From an uncultured Lachnospiraceae bacterium (lineage in GTDB: Bacteria > Bacillota > Clostridia > Lachnospirales > Lachnospiraceae), in contig CAJUHP010000013.1 in assembly GCA_910586125.1 (NCBI GenBank), positions 23,865 through 87,864 of the forward strand: DNA of 64,000 nucleotides. Reading direction: 5' to 3'. Shown piece after piece: positions 47,769 through 56,682 of the stretch. The translations under genes were made by a program, and so were the position numbers. Under the pieces are notes generated by a model that was not told the origin of the DNA, did not search any database, and saw nothing but the letters and a program-made list of their open reading frames with translations. Numbering within the stretch: position 1 is the first letter of the stretch; every line of letters starts with the position of its first letter.

Positions 47769-48749
47769 TTACAATACCTCGTTCACCAGCTCCATCCCTT
47801 CATCCAGCATCTTTGCATTCTCCAGTGTCACCAGAGCGATGGCTTTCAGCGCTTCCTTTGTGAAAAAGCCCTGATGGGAGGTGATCAGCACGTTGGGAAA
47901 GGACATCAGGCGAGCCAGCACATCGTCTTTGACGATATCCTCCGAACAATCCTCGTAGAAAATGCCGTCCTCCTCCTCGTACACGTCCAGCGCAACGCCC
48001 AGAAACGTCTCGTTTTTCTTCAGGGCCTCGATCAGCGCCTGGGAATCCACCAGCGCGCCGCGGGAAGTGTTAACCAGGTAAACCCCTTTCTTCATCTGAC
48101 TGATGGTCTTTTTGTTGATAATGTGGTGGGTTTCCTTTGTCAGCGGACAGTGCAGCGTGACGACGTCAGACTGCGCCAGCAGATCTGGCAGTTCTGCGTA
48201 TTTCACGTCCAGATCCGGATTCGGATACACGTCATAAGCCAGAATCTCCATGCCCATCCCCCGCAGAATCCGGATCATGGCCTGGCCGATCCGCCCGGTT
48301 CCGATGACGCCCGCCGTCTTGCCGCACATGTCGGTGCCGATCAGGCCGTCCAGCTTCATATTAAATTCTCTGGTGCGCACATAGGCCCGGTGCAGACGCC
48401 GGTTTACGCTGAGCAGCGACGCCACGGCAAACTCCGCCACGGCCTCCGGCGAATAACTGGGAACCCGAAGCACATGAAGCTTGCCTTTCGCCGCCTTGAT
48501 ATCCACATGGTTGTAACCGGCCGAGCGCAGCAGAATCGCCTTCACCCGCATCTCGTGAAGCTTGTCGATGATCGGCTTCGTCACCTGATCGTTGACAAAC
48601 ACGCAGACGGCGTCACAGTCTTTTGCCAGATCCACCGTATCTTCATCCAGCAGGTTCTCGATAAAGAATATCCGGTATCCGTACTCTTTTGACAGCGGCT
48701 CAAACCAGAGGCGGTCATATGACTTTGTACCATAAAATGCAATTTTCAT
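47769..48749 (-). CDS. ldhA: D-lactate dehydrogenase-type 2-hydroxyacid dehydrogenase
   Basis: A 326-residue enzyme starting MKIAFYGTKSYDRLWFEPLS at ATG 48747-48749 after AAGGAG; the longer frame to 48818 lacks a ribosome site. NAD-binding GTGRIGQAMIRI, the catalytic Arg in VNTSRGALVD, and the His in ITSHQGFFTKEAL are visible. It matches fermentative D-lactate dehydrogenases in length. It would reduce pyruvate to D-lactate in the cytosol. Confidence 0.9.
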   Translation of the reverse strand: MKIAFYGTKSYDRLWFEPLSKEYGYRIFFIENLLDEDTVDLAKDCDAVCVFVNDQVTKPIIDKLHEMRVKAILLRSAGYNHVDIKAAKGKLHVLRVPSYSPEAVAEFAVASLLSVNRRLHRAYVRTREFNMKLDGLIGTDMCGKTAGVIGTGRIGQAMIRILRGMGMEILAYDVYPNPDLDVKYAELPDLLAQSDVVTLHCPLTKETHHIINKKTISQMKKGVYLVNTSRGALVDSQALIEALKKNETFLGVALDVYEEEDGIFYEDCSEDIVKDDVLARLMSFPNVLITSHQGFFTKEALKAIALVTLENAKMLDEGMELVNEVL

Positions 48750-48857
48750 AAGATTTCTCCTTGTCTTTTCCTTCTTTTCTTCCTTAGTTTGAGCCGCATC
48801 ATAAAGCTTCATTCTCACCGCCCAAAATTCGGGCTTAAATTTTTCCCAATTTTTCTA

Positions 48858-48886
48858 TTGACAAGCTTTCTCCCTTCTGCTAGAAT
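48858..48886 (+). promoter_or_regulatory. Promoter of the uracil permease gene
   Basis: TTGACA (48858-48863), 17 bases, TAGAAT (48881-48886). The leader between it and the gene contains a weak AAAGAC / GTCTTT pairing before a nine-base T run near 48,968-48,976, which could be an attenuator. Confidence 0.65.
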
Positions 48887-49022
48887 AAGTTGACTCAAGC
48901 AGAGAAAAGACGGTTGTACCTTGAAAGAAGCATCGCTTCCCCTCATGCAAAAAGGCATACCTGTCTTTTTTTTTGCCCAAAAATCGTTGCCAACTCACAA
49001 AATCAACAAAAAGGAGACTTCT

Positions 49023-50327
49023 ATGAACAACGAATCCCCCATTTACAATGCCCGGTCCTTAGGCGTTATGAAAATGCTGATCCTGGGCCTGCAGCACACG
49101 TTCGCCATGTTCGGAGCCACCGTTTTGGTTCCCCTGATCACCGGCCTGGATATCTCCACCACGCTTTTGATGGCTGGTCTGGGCACCCTGCTGTTCCATC
49201 TGGTGACAAAGGGCAAGGTTCCCGCCTTTTTAGGTTCTTCTTTCGCCTTCCTGGGCGGTTTTGCCGCCGTCGCACAGACGCCGGACGGTACGCCCATCCC
49301 GGAGATGCTTCCCTACGCCTGCGGCGGTATCGTGGTCGCCGGACTGATCTATCTGGTTGTCGCCGCCCTGGTCGGCACATTCGGCGTCAAAAAAATCATG
49401 CGCTTCTTCCCGCCGGTTGTCACCGGACCTATCATCATCTCGATCGGCCTGATTCTGGCCCCCTCTGCCATCACCAACTGCCAGACCAACTGGCTTTTAG
49501 CCATTGTCGCATTCGGCGTGATTGTGATCGCCAATATCTTCGGCCGGGGTATGGTCAAGATTATTCCGATTCTGCTTGGCATCCTGGTCTCCTATGCGGT
49601 CGCTCTGCTGACGCATCAGATCGACTTTCACTCGGTCACAAACCCGGAGGTTCCCCTGCTTGCCATGGCTCCCATCACGTTGGCCAAATTTGATATCAGC
49701 GCCATTCTGACCATCGCGCCGATCGCTCTGGCTTCCATGATGGAGCATATCGGCGATATCTCCGCCATCAGCGCCACCGTGGGCCGAAATTACATCAAAG
49801 ACCCCGGCCTGCACCGCACGCTTCTCGGCGACGGCCTGGCGACCTCTCTGGCCGGAATGTTCGGCGGCCCGGCCAACACCACCTACGGAGAAAACACCGG
49901 CGTTCTGGCCCTGACCCGCGTATACGATCCCAGAGTCATCCGGATCGCCGCCGTGTGCGCGATCATTCTATCCTTTATTCCGAAGTTTGCCGCCGTGGTC
50001 AACACCATTCCCGCCGCCATCATCGGAGGCGTTTCCTTCATCCTCTATGGCATGATCTCTGCCATCGGCGCCCGCAATCTGGTGGAAGGCCGCGTGGATC
50101 TCTCCCGGAGCCGCAACCTGATTATCGCCGCCACGATTCTGGTCTCTGCCCTGGGCTTCAACTCCATCGGCGGCATCACATTTTTTATCGCCGGCACAAA
50201 GATCAACCTGTCGGGTTTAGCGATCGCCTCTATTCTGGGCATTCTGTTAAACGCGGTTCTGCCCGGCAATGTATATGAGTTCGACACCGACGTTCCCGAC
50301 GAAACCGGCGTCAATTTCAAAGTGTGA
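49023..50327 (+). CDS. uraA: Uracil permease
   Basis: A 434-residue NCS2-family transporter starting MNNESPIYNARSLGVMKMLI after AAAGGAGAC. QHTFAMFGATVLVPLITGLD is the N-terminal signature, and the helix-8/10 motifs AMMEHIGDI-like (LASMMEHIGDISAI) and GGPANTTYGENTGVLALTRV are typical of UraA. About fourteen membrane segments. It imports uracil with protons. The promoter leader suggests control by pyrimidine supply. Confidence 0.95.
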   Translation: MNNESPIYNARSLGVMKMLILGLQHTFAMFGATVLVPLITGLDISTTLLMAGLGTLLFHLVTKGKVPAFLGSSFAFLGGFAAVAQTPDGTPIPEMLPYACGGIVVAGLIYLVVAALVGTFGVKKIMRFFPPVVTGPIIISIGLILAPSAITNCQTNWLLAIVAFGVIVIANIFGRGMVKIIPILLGILVSYAVALLTHQIDFHSVTNPEVPLLAMAPITLAKFDISAILTIAPIALASMMEHIGDISAISATVGRNYIKDPGLHRTLLGDGLATSLAGMFGGPANTTYGENTGVLALTRVYDPRVIRIAAVCAIILSFIPKFAAVVNTIPAAIIGGVSFILYGMISAIGARNLVEGRVDLSRSRNLIIAATILVSALGFNSIGGITFFIAGTKINLSGLAIASILGILLNAVLPGNVYEFDTDVPDETGVNFKV

Positions 50328-50338
50328 GGTGACATGCC

Positions 50339-52057
50339 ATGCCCACGACAATCGAAGTCAGCAAGCAGAGCGTAAAACAGCTCTTGGAAAGCGGAAAAGA
50401 GCGCCCCTTTGTGATCCCGGAGTACCAGAGACCCTATGCCTGGGAAGACGAACAGATTCAGACGCTTTTTGATGATCTTTGGGATTTCACCAACGGCGAG
50501 GAGGGCGGCGCCGAGGGCAAAAGCACCTATTTTCTCGGCAGCGTTGTCGCCTTTGAGAACGAGAACGGAGAGCAGGAAATCATTGACGGCCAGCAGAGAA
50601 TCACGTCCCTGTTTCTGCTGCTGCGCGCCATCTATACCATGCTGACAAGCGCCTCCAACAAATCCAGGGAAGCCCAGAACTTTATCTCGCAGATCGAACC
50701 GGCCCTGTGGCGCACCAACAAGCTGACCGGCGAGGTGGACTATTCCAATATCCTTCTCACCTCTAAAGTTCTGAACAACGAGGGAAATCAGATCCTGCGC
50801 AATATTTTGAAAACCGGGCAGACCGCGCCGAAAGCGCAGGATAACTACTCCAAAAATTACGTGAAATTTCAGGAGCGGATCGCCGCCGTGTCGCAGGCAA
50901 ATCCGCTTATGATCTATGAATTCATCTATGTCATTTTAAACAAAGCCATTCTCCTGCCCATCACTGCGGACACGCAGGACACGGCTTTGACGATCTTCTC
51001 CACGCTGAACGACCGCGGCCTGCCTCTGTCGGACGCGGATATCTTTAAAGCAAAAATATACAATCATCTGGCGGCAGATGAAAAAGCGGTCTTTATCGAA
51101 CGCTGGAAAGACCTCGACGAACAGGCTTGTCAGGCCGGCGAGAGTATCCAGCAGCTTTTCTACTATTACATGTTCTATCTGCGGGCCCTGGAAGACGACT
51201 GCAAAACCACCACGCCCGGCGTGAGAAAATATTTTTCGGCAGACAAATTTTCCCGCCTGTATGAGCCGGATCTGCTCGATCACTTATTTGTCATCGTAAA
51301 TCTCTGGAAAGCCGTCAACCAGCGCATGGAGCTGCCGAACGAGCCCTGGTCAGCGGATCGCGCCATCCGTCAGACCCTGGATATCTTAACTTCCTACCCC
51401 AATGAATTCTGGAAGTATCCGGTAATCATCTACTACCTCACCCACCGGAATCAGCCGGATTTTATTGAGACCTTTGGGAAGTTTCTGCATAAGCTGGTCC
51501 GGGAGCTGCTGATCAAATATGTTCTGAGCCCGACAATCAACGCGGTGAAGGCCGATATTATCCGTCTGAATGTGGAAATCGTTTCAGCACAGGTTCCGCC
51601 GTTTGATTTCAAAGCCATCGACGCCAGCCAGCTCCGGAATCAGATCAAAAATCCGCACCGGGGCGCCGTGCGGATGCTTCTAAAGATTCTTGCCTATGCC
51701 GCGCAGGATACGCTCCTTCCAAAGCAATGGGAGATCGAGCATATCTTTCCCCAAAAATGGCAGACAAACTATTTTCCTGCCGTGCCGGATGAGATCATCC
51801 GTGAAAAGATCGAACATATCGGCAACAAACTGCCTTTTGAGAAACGGCTGAACATTGTGGCGGGAAACGGCTATTTTAAGAAGAAGCAAAAAGAATATGA
51901 GGCTTCCCAGTTCGCCGTCACCAAAGCCATGGCCGGACCGGAATATACGGACTGGAATCTGGACAGTATCGTGGAGCGCGATATCCGGATTACGGATGAA
52001 ATTCTTGACATCCTGACACAGTGGGATCGGGAATACCAGGACGCGTTGACGCCCTGA
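50339..52057 (+). CDS. GmrSD-like restriction protein (DUF262 + DUF1524)
   Basis: A 572-residue single-chain protein. The N-terminal DUF262 domain has RPFVIPEYQRPYAWEDEQ (near 22-38) and EIIDGQQRITSLFLLLRAIY (near 79-98); the DGQQR motif is the ParB/Srx-like NTP-binding element. The C-terminal DUF1524 domain has WEIEHIFPQKWQ (near 464) and IGNKLPFEKRLNI, an HNH-type nuclease. Such proteins cut glucosylated or otherwise modified phage DNA. It starts 11 bases after uraA, with no terminator in between. Confidence 0.9.
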   Translation: MPTTIEVSKQSVKQLLESGKERPFVIPEYQRPYAWEDEQIQTLFDDLWDFTNGEEGGAEGKSTYFLGSVVAFENENGEQEIIDGQQRITSLFLLLRAIYTMLTSASNKSREAQNFISQIEPALWRTNKLTGEVDYSNILLTSKVLNNEGNQILRNILKTGQTAPKAQDNYSKNYVKFQERIAAVSQANPLMIYEFIYVILNKAILLPITADTQDTALTIFSTLNDRGLPLSDADIFKAKIYNHLAADEKAVFIERWKDLDEQACQAGESIQQLFYYYMFYLRALEDDCKTTTPGVRKYFSADKFSRLYEPDLLDHLFVIVNLWKAVNQRMELPNEPWSADRAIRQTLDILTSYPNEFWKYPVIIYYLTHRNQPDFIETFGKFLHKLVRELLIKYVLSPTINAVKADIIRLNVEIVSAQVPPFDFKAIDASQLRNQIKNPHRGAVRMLLKILAYAAQDTLLPKQWEIEHIFPQKWQTNYFPAVPDEIIREKIEHIGNKLPFEKRLNIVAGNGYFKKKQKEYEASQFAVTKAMAGPEYTDWNLDSIVERDIRITDEILDILTQWDREYQDALTP

Positions 52058-52094
52058 CTCCCATTTACTATGCAAACAGAAAGAGGGGGATTCT

Positions 52095-52751
52095 ATGAAA
52101 ACCTACCGCGGCGCTATTTTTGATCTGGACGGAACGCTGTTAAATACGATAGCCGATATCGCCGCCAGCGCAAACCTGGTTCTATCGGAATACGGCCATC
52201 CAGGCCATGATGATGCAACCTATAAAACCTTCGTGGGAAGAGGATTTATGGACCTGCTCCACCGCTGTTTCCCCGCGGATACGCCGGAAGAACAGTTTCC
52301 AAAAATCCTGGACCGCATGCTGTTTCACTACGGCTGCCACTACATGGAGCGAACGGTTCCCTACGAGGGAATCCCCCAGCTTCTAACGCGCTTACAGCAA
52401 GCCGGCATCGCCGTCGCCGTCAATTCCAACAAGCGCGATCTGTATACAAAAAAGCTGATTGCCGCCCATTTCCCGGCGATCTCCTTTACATCTGTCACCG
52501 GCGAGGGCTGCGGCTTTCCCCGCAAGCCGCAGCCGGACGCGGCCCTGCATATCGCCCGCCTGATGAATCTGTCCCCGTCTGAGATTCTCTATATCGGAGA
52601 CTCCGGCACGGATATGGATACCGGCAAAAACGCCGGCATGGACACGGCCGGCTGCCTGTGGGGCTTTCGCGGGGAAACGGAGCTGCGAGAACACAGCGCC
52701 GTCTATCTGCTCAAAAAAGCGGAGGAGGCCGCGCCGTTGTTTTTGACGTGA
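52095..52751 (+). CDS. gph: HAD hydrolase, phosphoglycolate phosphatase-like
   Basis: A 218-residue HAD enzyme starting MKTYRGAIFDLDGTLLNTIA after AAAGAGGGG. Motif I FDLDGTLLNT (residues 9-18), motif II in VAVNSNKRD, motif III K in PRKPQPD, and motif IV YIGDSGTDMDTGKNAGM are all present. The cap is the small helical type. It would dephosphorylate small sugar phosphates such as 2-phosphoglycolate. The gene ends at a strong terminator and probably forms the last gene of the uraA transcript. Confidence 0.9.
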   Translation: MKTYRGAIFDLDGTLLNTIADIAASANLVLSEYGHPGHDDATYKTFVGRGFMDLLHRCFPADTPEEQFPKILDRMLFHYGCHYMERTVPYEGIPQLLTRLQQAGIAVAVNSNKRDLYTKKLIAAHFPAISFTSVTGEGCGFPRKPQPDAALHIARLMNLSPSEILYIGDSGTDMDTGKNAGMDTAGCLWGFRGETELREHSAVYLLKKAEEAAPLFLT

Positions 52752-52754
52752 TAG

Positions 52755-52783
52755 GAGGGGCTGCCGCAGCAGCCCCTCTTTCT
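52755..52783 (+). terminator. Terminator after gph
   Basis: GAGGGGCTGC (52755-52764) pairs with GCAGCCCCTC (52769-52778) around CGCA, followed by a T-rich tail. It may serve both strands. Confidence 0.85.
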
Positions 52784-52798
52784 TGTCAGAGAATCTCT

Positions 52799-55066
52799 TC
52801 AGTGAGCCTTATAATAATTGATCAGGCAGCCGTCCAGAATAATCTGTCTCTCGTCTTTTGTCATCTCTCCAATCCCCAGGGTAAAGGGGATGAGCTTTCC
52901 ATCCAGAATCCGGTACGCTGTGATCTCTTGCGCGCCGGTCTCCACCGCCGTGCGGATGCCGGGGATAAACAGGAAATCCAGCTCCGCAAAGGGCAGCTCC
53001 TCATCCGGCAGAAGGAACGGAATCATTCCCCAGTTGATCAGATTGGAGCGGTAGCGCTTTGTGGCGTACTCCCTGGCGATGTTGGCCCATCCTCCCAGCA
53101 CCTTCTGGCAGGAAGCCGCCTGCTCTCTGGCTGAGCCGTCGCCGGGCTTGACCGCATAAATCACCGTTCCGATGCCGGTGGCTCTGGCCTTCAGCTCCGG
53201 ATGCACCGCCTTCACCGCGCGGAATGCGTCTCCAATGTCCTTATTTTCCCGCATGGGGCAGGTATTCATCCGGCGGATCATCTCCGCCTCGCGCACCTCC
53301 TTGGCCCGCTCTACATACGCGGGGACCTTGCGGGACAGGGTAAATTGGGACAGCGCCTCCGGATTGGAACGGTAGGACGAAGTCTCCCCGGAGGGAATCA
53401 GTTCGTCGGTCGTTGTAACCGGATCGTGGATGACCGCCGCCACCCGCAGCAGAATATCCTCGGTCAGAGGTACCATCTCCGGCCAGTCCTTGATATTGGG
53501 CCCAAACTGGATCTCCGTCTCCGGGTCGGCCTTGCCGCGCCCGTCGAAGACTCGGTTCGCATAGATGCTGCCATCGAAATGGTAGGCCGGGCCGGTGTAT
53601 TCCACATCCAGCTCGTCGGCTCCGGTCAGAAAGCCTTTGGCCGCAGCCGTGGCCGCGATGGAACGGGCATCCATCAGCGCCACCGAGGCGATCTGATGCT
53701 CCTGCAGCTTGGAGCCCTCCCGATTCGGGAAATTCCGGGTGGAATGACGGATGCTGAGAGCCTGGTTGGCCGGCGTGTCGCCCGCGCCGAAACAGGGACC
53801 GCAGAACGCCGTCTTCACCACCGCGCCCGCGCTGATCAGGTCGCCGGCTGTCCCGTTTGCCATCAATTCCTTGAAAATGGGCGTGCTGGCCGGGTATACG
53901 CTCAGGCTGAAGCGGCCGTCTCCAATGTTTCTGCCCCGCAGAATATCCGCCGCCGCGCAGATATTTTCAAAACCGCCTCCGGCGCAGCCGGCGATAATGC
54001 CCTGCTCCACATAGAGATTGCCGTCCACAATCTTGTCGCGCAGCCGGTAAGATACGCCGCGGCCCAGGCTGACTTTGGCCTTCTTCTCACAGTCGGCCAG
54101 AATATCCTTCAGATTTTCTTTCAGCTCATGAATCGGATAGACGTTGCTGGGATGGAACGGCATAGCGATCATGGGACGGATCTCGTCCAGATTTACTTCC
54201 ACCGCCCCTTCGTACCAGGCGTTTTCACCGGGAGCCAGAGCGCGGTAAGCCTCGCGGCGGCCATGAATCTCGTAGAACTCCTCCACCTTTTCATCGGTGA
54301 TCCAGATGGAGGACAGACAGGTGGTCTCCGTGGTCATGACGTCCACACCGATTCTCTCGTCCACGGTGAGGTTCGCCACGCCGGGGCCGACAAATTCCAT
54401 CACTTTATTCTTCACATAACCGTTGGCAAACACCGCGCCTATCAGCGCCAGCGCGATATCTTGAGGGCCCACGCCCCTGCGGGGACTGCCGGTCAGATAA
54501 ACCGCCACCACGCCCGGCCTCTTTACGTCATAGGTGCGGCCCAAAAGCTGCTTGACCAGCTCCGGTCCGCCCTCCCCAATCGCCATGGTTCCCAGCGCGC
54601 CGTAGCGGGTGTGACTGTCCGAGCCCAGAATCATCGCGCCGCCCTCCGCCATCTGCTCGCGGGCGTACTGATGAATCACGGCCTGGTGCGGCGGCACATA
54701 GACGCCGCCGTAGCGCTTGGCACATGTGAGGCCAAACATATGATCGTCCTCATTGATGGTGCCTCCCACCGCGCACAGGCTGTTGTGGCAGTTGGTCAGC
54801 ACATAGGGGATCGGGAAACGGGTCAGGCCGCTGGCCCTGGCTGTCTGAATAATGCCCACATAGGTGATATCATGGGAGGTCAGCTTGTCAAATTTCAGCT
54901 TCAGGTTGTTCTTATCGCCGGATGTATTGTGAGCCTTCAAAATCTGCCAGGCTATCGTGCGCTGTTCGGCCTCCTCCCTGGCGGGAAGACCGGCCGGCGC
55001 GGCGGGGCCGTCCGGGATAATACCGTCTTTTGTCAGGTATACGCCTGTCTCATGTAATCGAATCAT
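52799..55066 (-). CDS. Aconitase-family hydratase
   Basis: A 755-residue protein starting MIRLHETGVYLTKDGIIPDG at ATG 55064-55066 after GGAGGAGG. Iron-sulfur ligands are in ETTCLSS and CGPCFGAGDT. GSDSHTRYGALGTMAIGEGG is a conserved aconitase segment. It matches the clostridial 'hydratase' group related to YbhJ rather than true aconitase AcnA. The substrate is uncertain. A long antisense frame on the plus strand is a shadow. Confidence 0.88.
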   Translation of the reverse strand: MIRLHETGVYLTKDGIIPDGPAAPAGLPAREEAEQRTIAWQILKAHNTSGDKNNLKLKFDKLTSHDITYVGIIQTARASGLTRFPIPYVLTNCHNSLCAVGGTINEDDHMFGLTCAKRYGGVYVPPHQAVIHQYAREQMAEGGAMILGSDSHTRYGALGTMAIGEGGPELVKQLLGRTYDVKRPGVVAVYLTGSPRRGVGPQDIALALIGAVFANGYVKNKVMEFVGPGVANLTVDERIGVDVMTTETTCLSSIWITDEKVEEFYEIHGRREAYRALAPGENAWYEGAVEVNLDEIRPMIAMPFHPSNVYPIHELKENLKDILADCEKKAKVSLGRGVSYRLRDKIVDGNLYVEQGIIAGCAGGGFENICAAADILRGRNIGDGRFSLSVYPASTPIFKELMANGTAGDLISAGAVVKTAFCGPCFGAGDTPANQALSIRHSTRNFPNREGSKLQEHQIASVALMDARSIAATAAAKGFLTGADELDVEYTGPAYHFDGSIYANRVFDGRGKADPETEIQFGPNIKDWPEMVPLTEDILLRVAAVIHDPVTTTDELIPSGETSSYRSNPEALSQFTLSRKVPAYVERAKEVREAEMIRRMNTCPMRENKDIGDAFRAVKAVHPELKARATGIGTVIYAVKPGDGSAREQAASCQKVLGGWANIAREYATKRYRSNLINWGMIPFLLPDEELPFAELDFLFIPGIRTAVETGAQEITAYRILDGKLIPFTLGIGEMTKDERQIILDGCLINYYKAH

Positions 55067-55236
55067 CTTCTTTTCCTCCTCCTGCAGACCCTGCCCGGCC
55101 TGCATGGTTTGCGGGGCGTACCGATCACGGAAATCCCTTTTCAAACACGCCCTCGTGTGTGGGTTGCAGAACTCTCCCGTTTATTTTAACACAGGACGGC
55201 GTTTTTTTCCACGAAAAACTGGGACGAAACGTTCTT

Positions 55237-56160
55237 CTATTTTACAGAGTCTTCCTTCTGTGCGTTACGTTCTCTGTAATCCTCCCTGAGACAATCCTCG
55301 TACACTTCTCTCGGAATCTCGAACTGCGGACAGCCGTACGCCCCCGGCGCCACCTCGTACTCGTCAAACCGGATAACAAGATTCCCGTTATCCGCAAAGA
55401 AAAAATTGGCGTCCTCGCGGATCCAGTGAAACTCGTTCCCCGGCATCTCCCCGTCTATCCAGTAAACAGCCTCCCCGGCCGCCGTCTGCTTTCGCATCTG
55501 CTCCTGGATATGGGTACTGATTGCCTGCACATAGCCGGAATTTTCCTGAAACAGATCCGAAAGCTGCATCAGCCGCCCGGTTTCTTTGTCTATGTGATAG
55601 TATTTGTACTGGGAGGAACCGCTGCCGGACCCGTAATATATCAGCACTTCCAGCGTAAACCAGGTATCGCTGTCCGTGATGGTCTGATAGTAAACGTCCA
55701 CCTCCGTATGTCCCTCTTCCCCGATCGCCGCGGCCCCTGCCTCAAACTCCTGAATCAGACGGCTGGTTATGGCCTCCACGTCCACGTTGATCTCCTGAAC
55801 CGCATTCTTAAGAGTGGTATCCTGCGCATCCACCACAATCTGCGGAATCTGAATATCCGCGTAATGGTTTCCATCTCTATGAAGATAATTGCGCACAAGA
55901 ACCACGTCGATCAGACCGCCGATCACCGGCATCTCCCGCATGGCGGCAGCCGCCTGCACGCTGAGATTCGGGACCGCGATAAACAGCGCCAGAACCGCCG
56001 CCAAAGCTGCCAGAATGCGGCTTGCCCGGCGCCTCCTGCAGACCGCTGGCTTCTCAGGCAGCGCCGCCAATGTCTGCAAAACCATGGTTCGCACCGCAGA
56101 CGGCATCGTTCCCGTCTCCAGTCTGGCCGCCCGCCTCACTTTTCTGTCAAAAGAATTCAT
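55237..56160 (-). CDS. Anti-sigma factor, RsiV-like
   Basis: A 307-residue protein starting MNSFDRKVRRAARLETGTMP at ATG 56158-56160 after GAGGTGAGG. A short cytoplasmic part is followed by one membrane segment (ILAALAAVLALFIAV, near 48-62) and a large extracellular domain of DUF4163/DUF3298 type, as in RsiV. In Bacillus, RsiV binds lysozyme and is then cut, freeing SigV. It follows the ECF sigma gene by 16 bases in the same operon. Confidence 0.85.
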   Translation of the reverse strand: MNSFDRKVRRAARLETGTMPSAVRTMVLQTLAALPEKPAVCRRRRASRILAALAAVLALFIAVPNLSVQAAAAMREMPVIGGLIDVVLVRNYLHRDGNHYADIQIPQIVVDAQDTTLKNAVQEINVDVEAITSRLIQEFEAGAAAIGEEGHTEVDVYYQTITDSDTWFTLEVLIYYGSGSGSSQYKYYHIDKETGRLMQLSDLFQENSGYVQAISTHIQEQMRKQTAAGEAVYWIDGEMPGNEFHWIREDANFFFADNGNLVIRFDEYEVAPGAYGCPQFEIPREVYEDCLREDYRERNAQKEDSVK

Positions 56161-56176
56161 TGTCCTCACCTCTTTT

Positions 56177-56671
56177 TCATTGTTCTTTCCATATTTTTCT
56201 AAGCATCTGCCTGGCGCGCGACAGCCTGGTGCGGACCAGTCCCTCGGAAACGCCGATAATTTCGCTGATCTGTCTTGCGGTCATATCCTCATAATAAAAC
56301 AGGATGACCACCGTTTGATACTCCGAAGGAAGAGAATCCACCGCCTCCTTCAGACTGATACAGTCGGTCCGGGATACCGTATCCTCCCGCTGCGCCATTT
56401 CTTCCACCTCATCCAAGCTCACCAGCGTGTGCCGCTGCCGCAGAATATCATAGGCCGCATTGGCTGTGATTTTCATCATCCAGGGACGAAAGCGGGAAGC
56501 TTCGCGCAGCGTATCCAGTTTTTCATACCCGGTACACAGCGCTTCCTGCAAGGCGTCGCTGGCATCCTCTTCATTGTGCAAAAGCCCGAACGCCAGCCGG
56601 TAAAGGCTCTGCGTGCAATTCAGAATCTGTTCTGTGTACCATTTCTTTTTATCCTTATAAAATGCGTTCAA
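56177..56671 (-). CDS. ECF sigma factor, SigV-like
   Basis: A 164-residue sigma-70 family protein. Region 2 is NEEDASDALQEALCTGYEKLDTLREASRFRPWMMKITANAA; region 4 is LPSEYQTVVILFYYEDMTARQISEIIGVSEGLVRTRLSRARQML. The pairing with an RsiV-like anti-sigma factor points to the SigV group. It is 11 bases after the SGNH gene. A matching ECF-type promoter (TGTAAC, 17 bases, CGTC) precedes the operon, which suggests autoregulation. Confidence 0.93.
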   Translation of the reverse strand: MNAFYKDKKKWYTEQILNCTQSLYRLAFGLLHNEEDASDALQEALCTGYEKLDTLREASRFRPWMMKITANAAYDILRQRHTLVSLDEVEEMAQREDTVSRTDCISLKEAVDSLPSEYQTVVILFYYEDMTARQISEIIGVSEGLVRTRLSRARQMLRKIWKEQ

Positions 56672-56682
56672 GTCTCTTTTCC

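Noticed and set aside
48900..49022. PyrR-type attenuator before uraA
   Set aside because: The leader has a T run and weak pairing, but the PyrR binding loop consensus is not visible, so it is only mentioned in the promoter entry.
53201..55057. 618-codon plus-strand frame
   Set aside because: It is the exact antisense of the aconitase-family gene, has no ribosome site at its start and low-complexity H/R/G-rich composition typical of shadow frames in GC-rich genes.
55030..56202. 390-codon plus-strand frame
   Set aside because: Antisense to the RsiV-like gene and its upstream region; the minus-strand frame has a clear domain layout and ribosome site.
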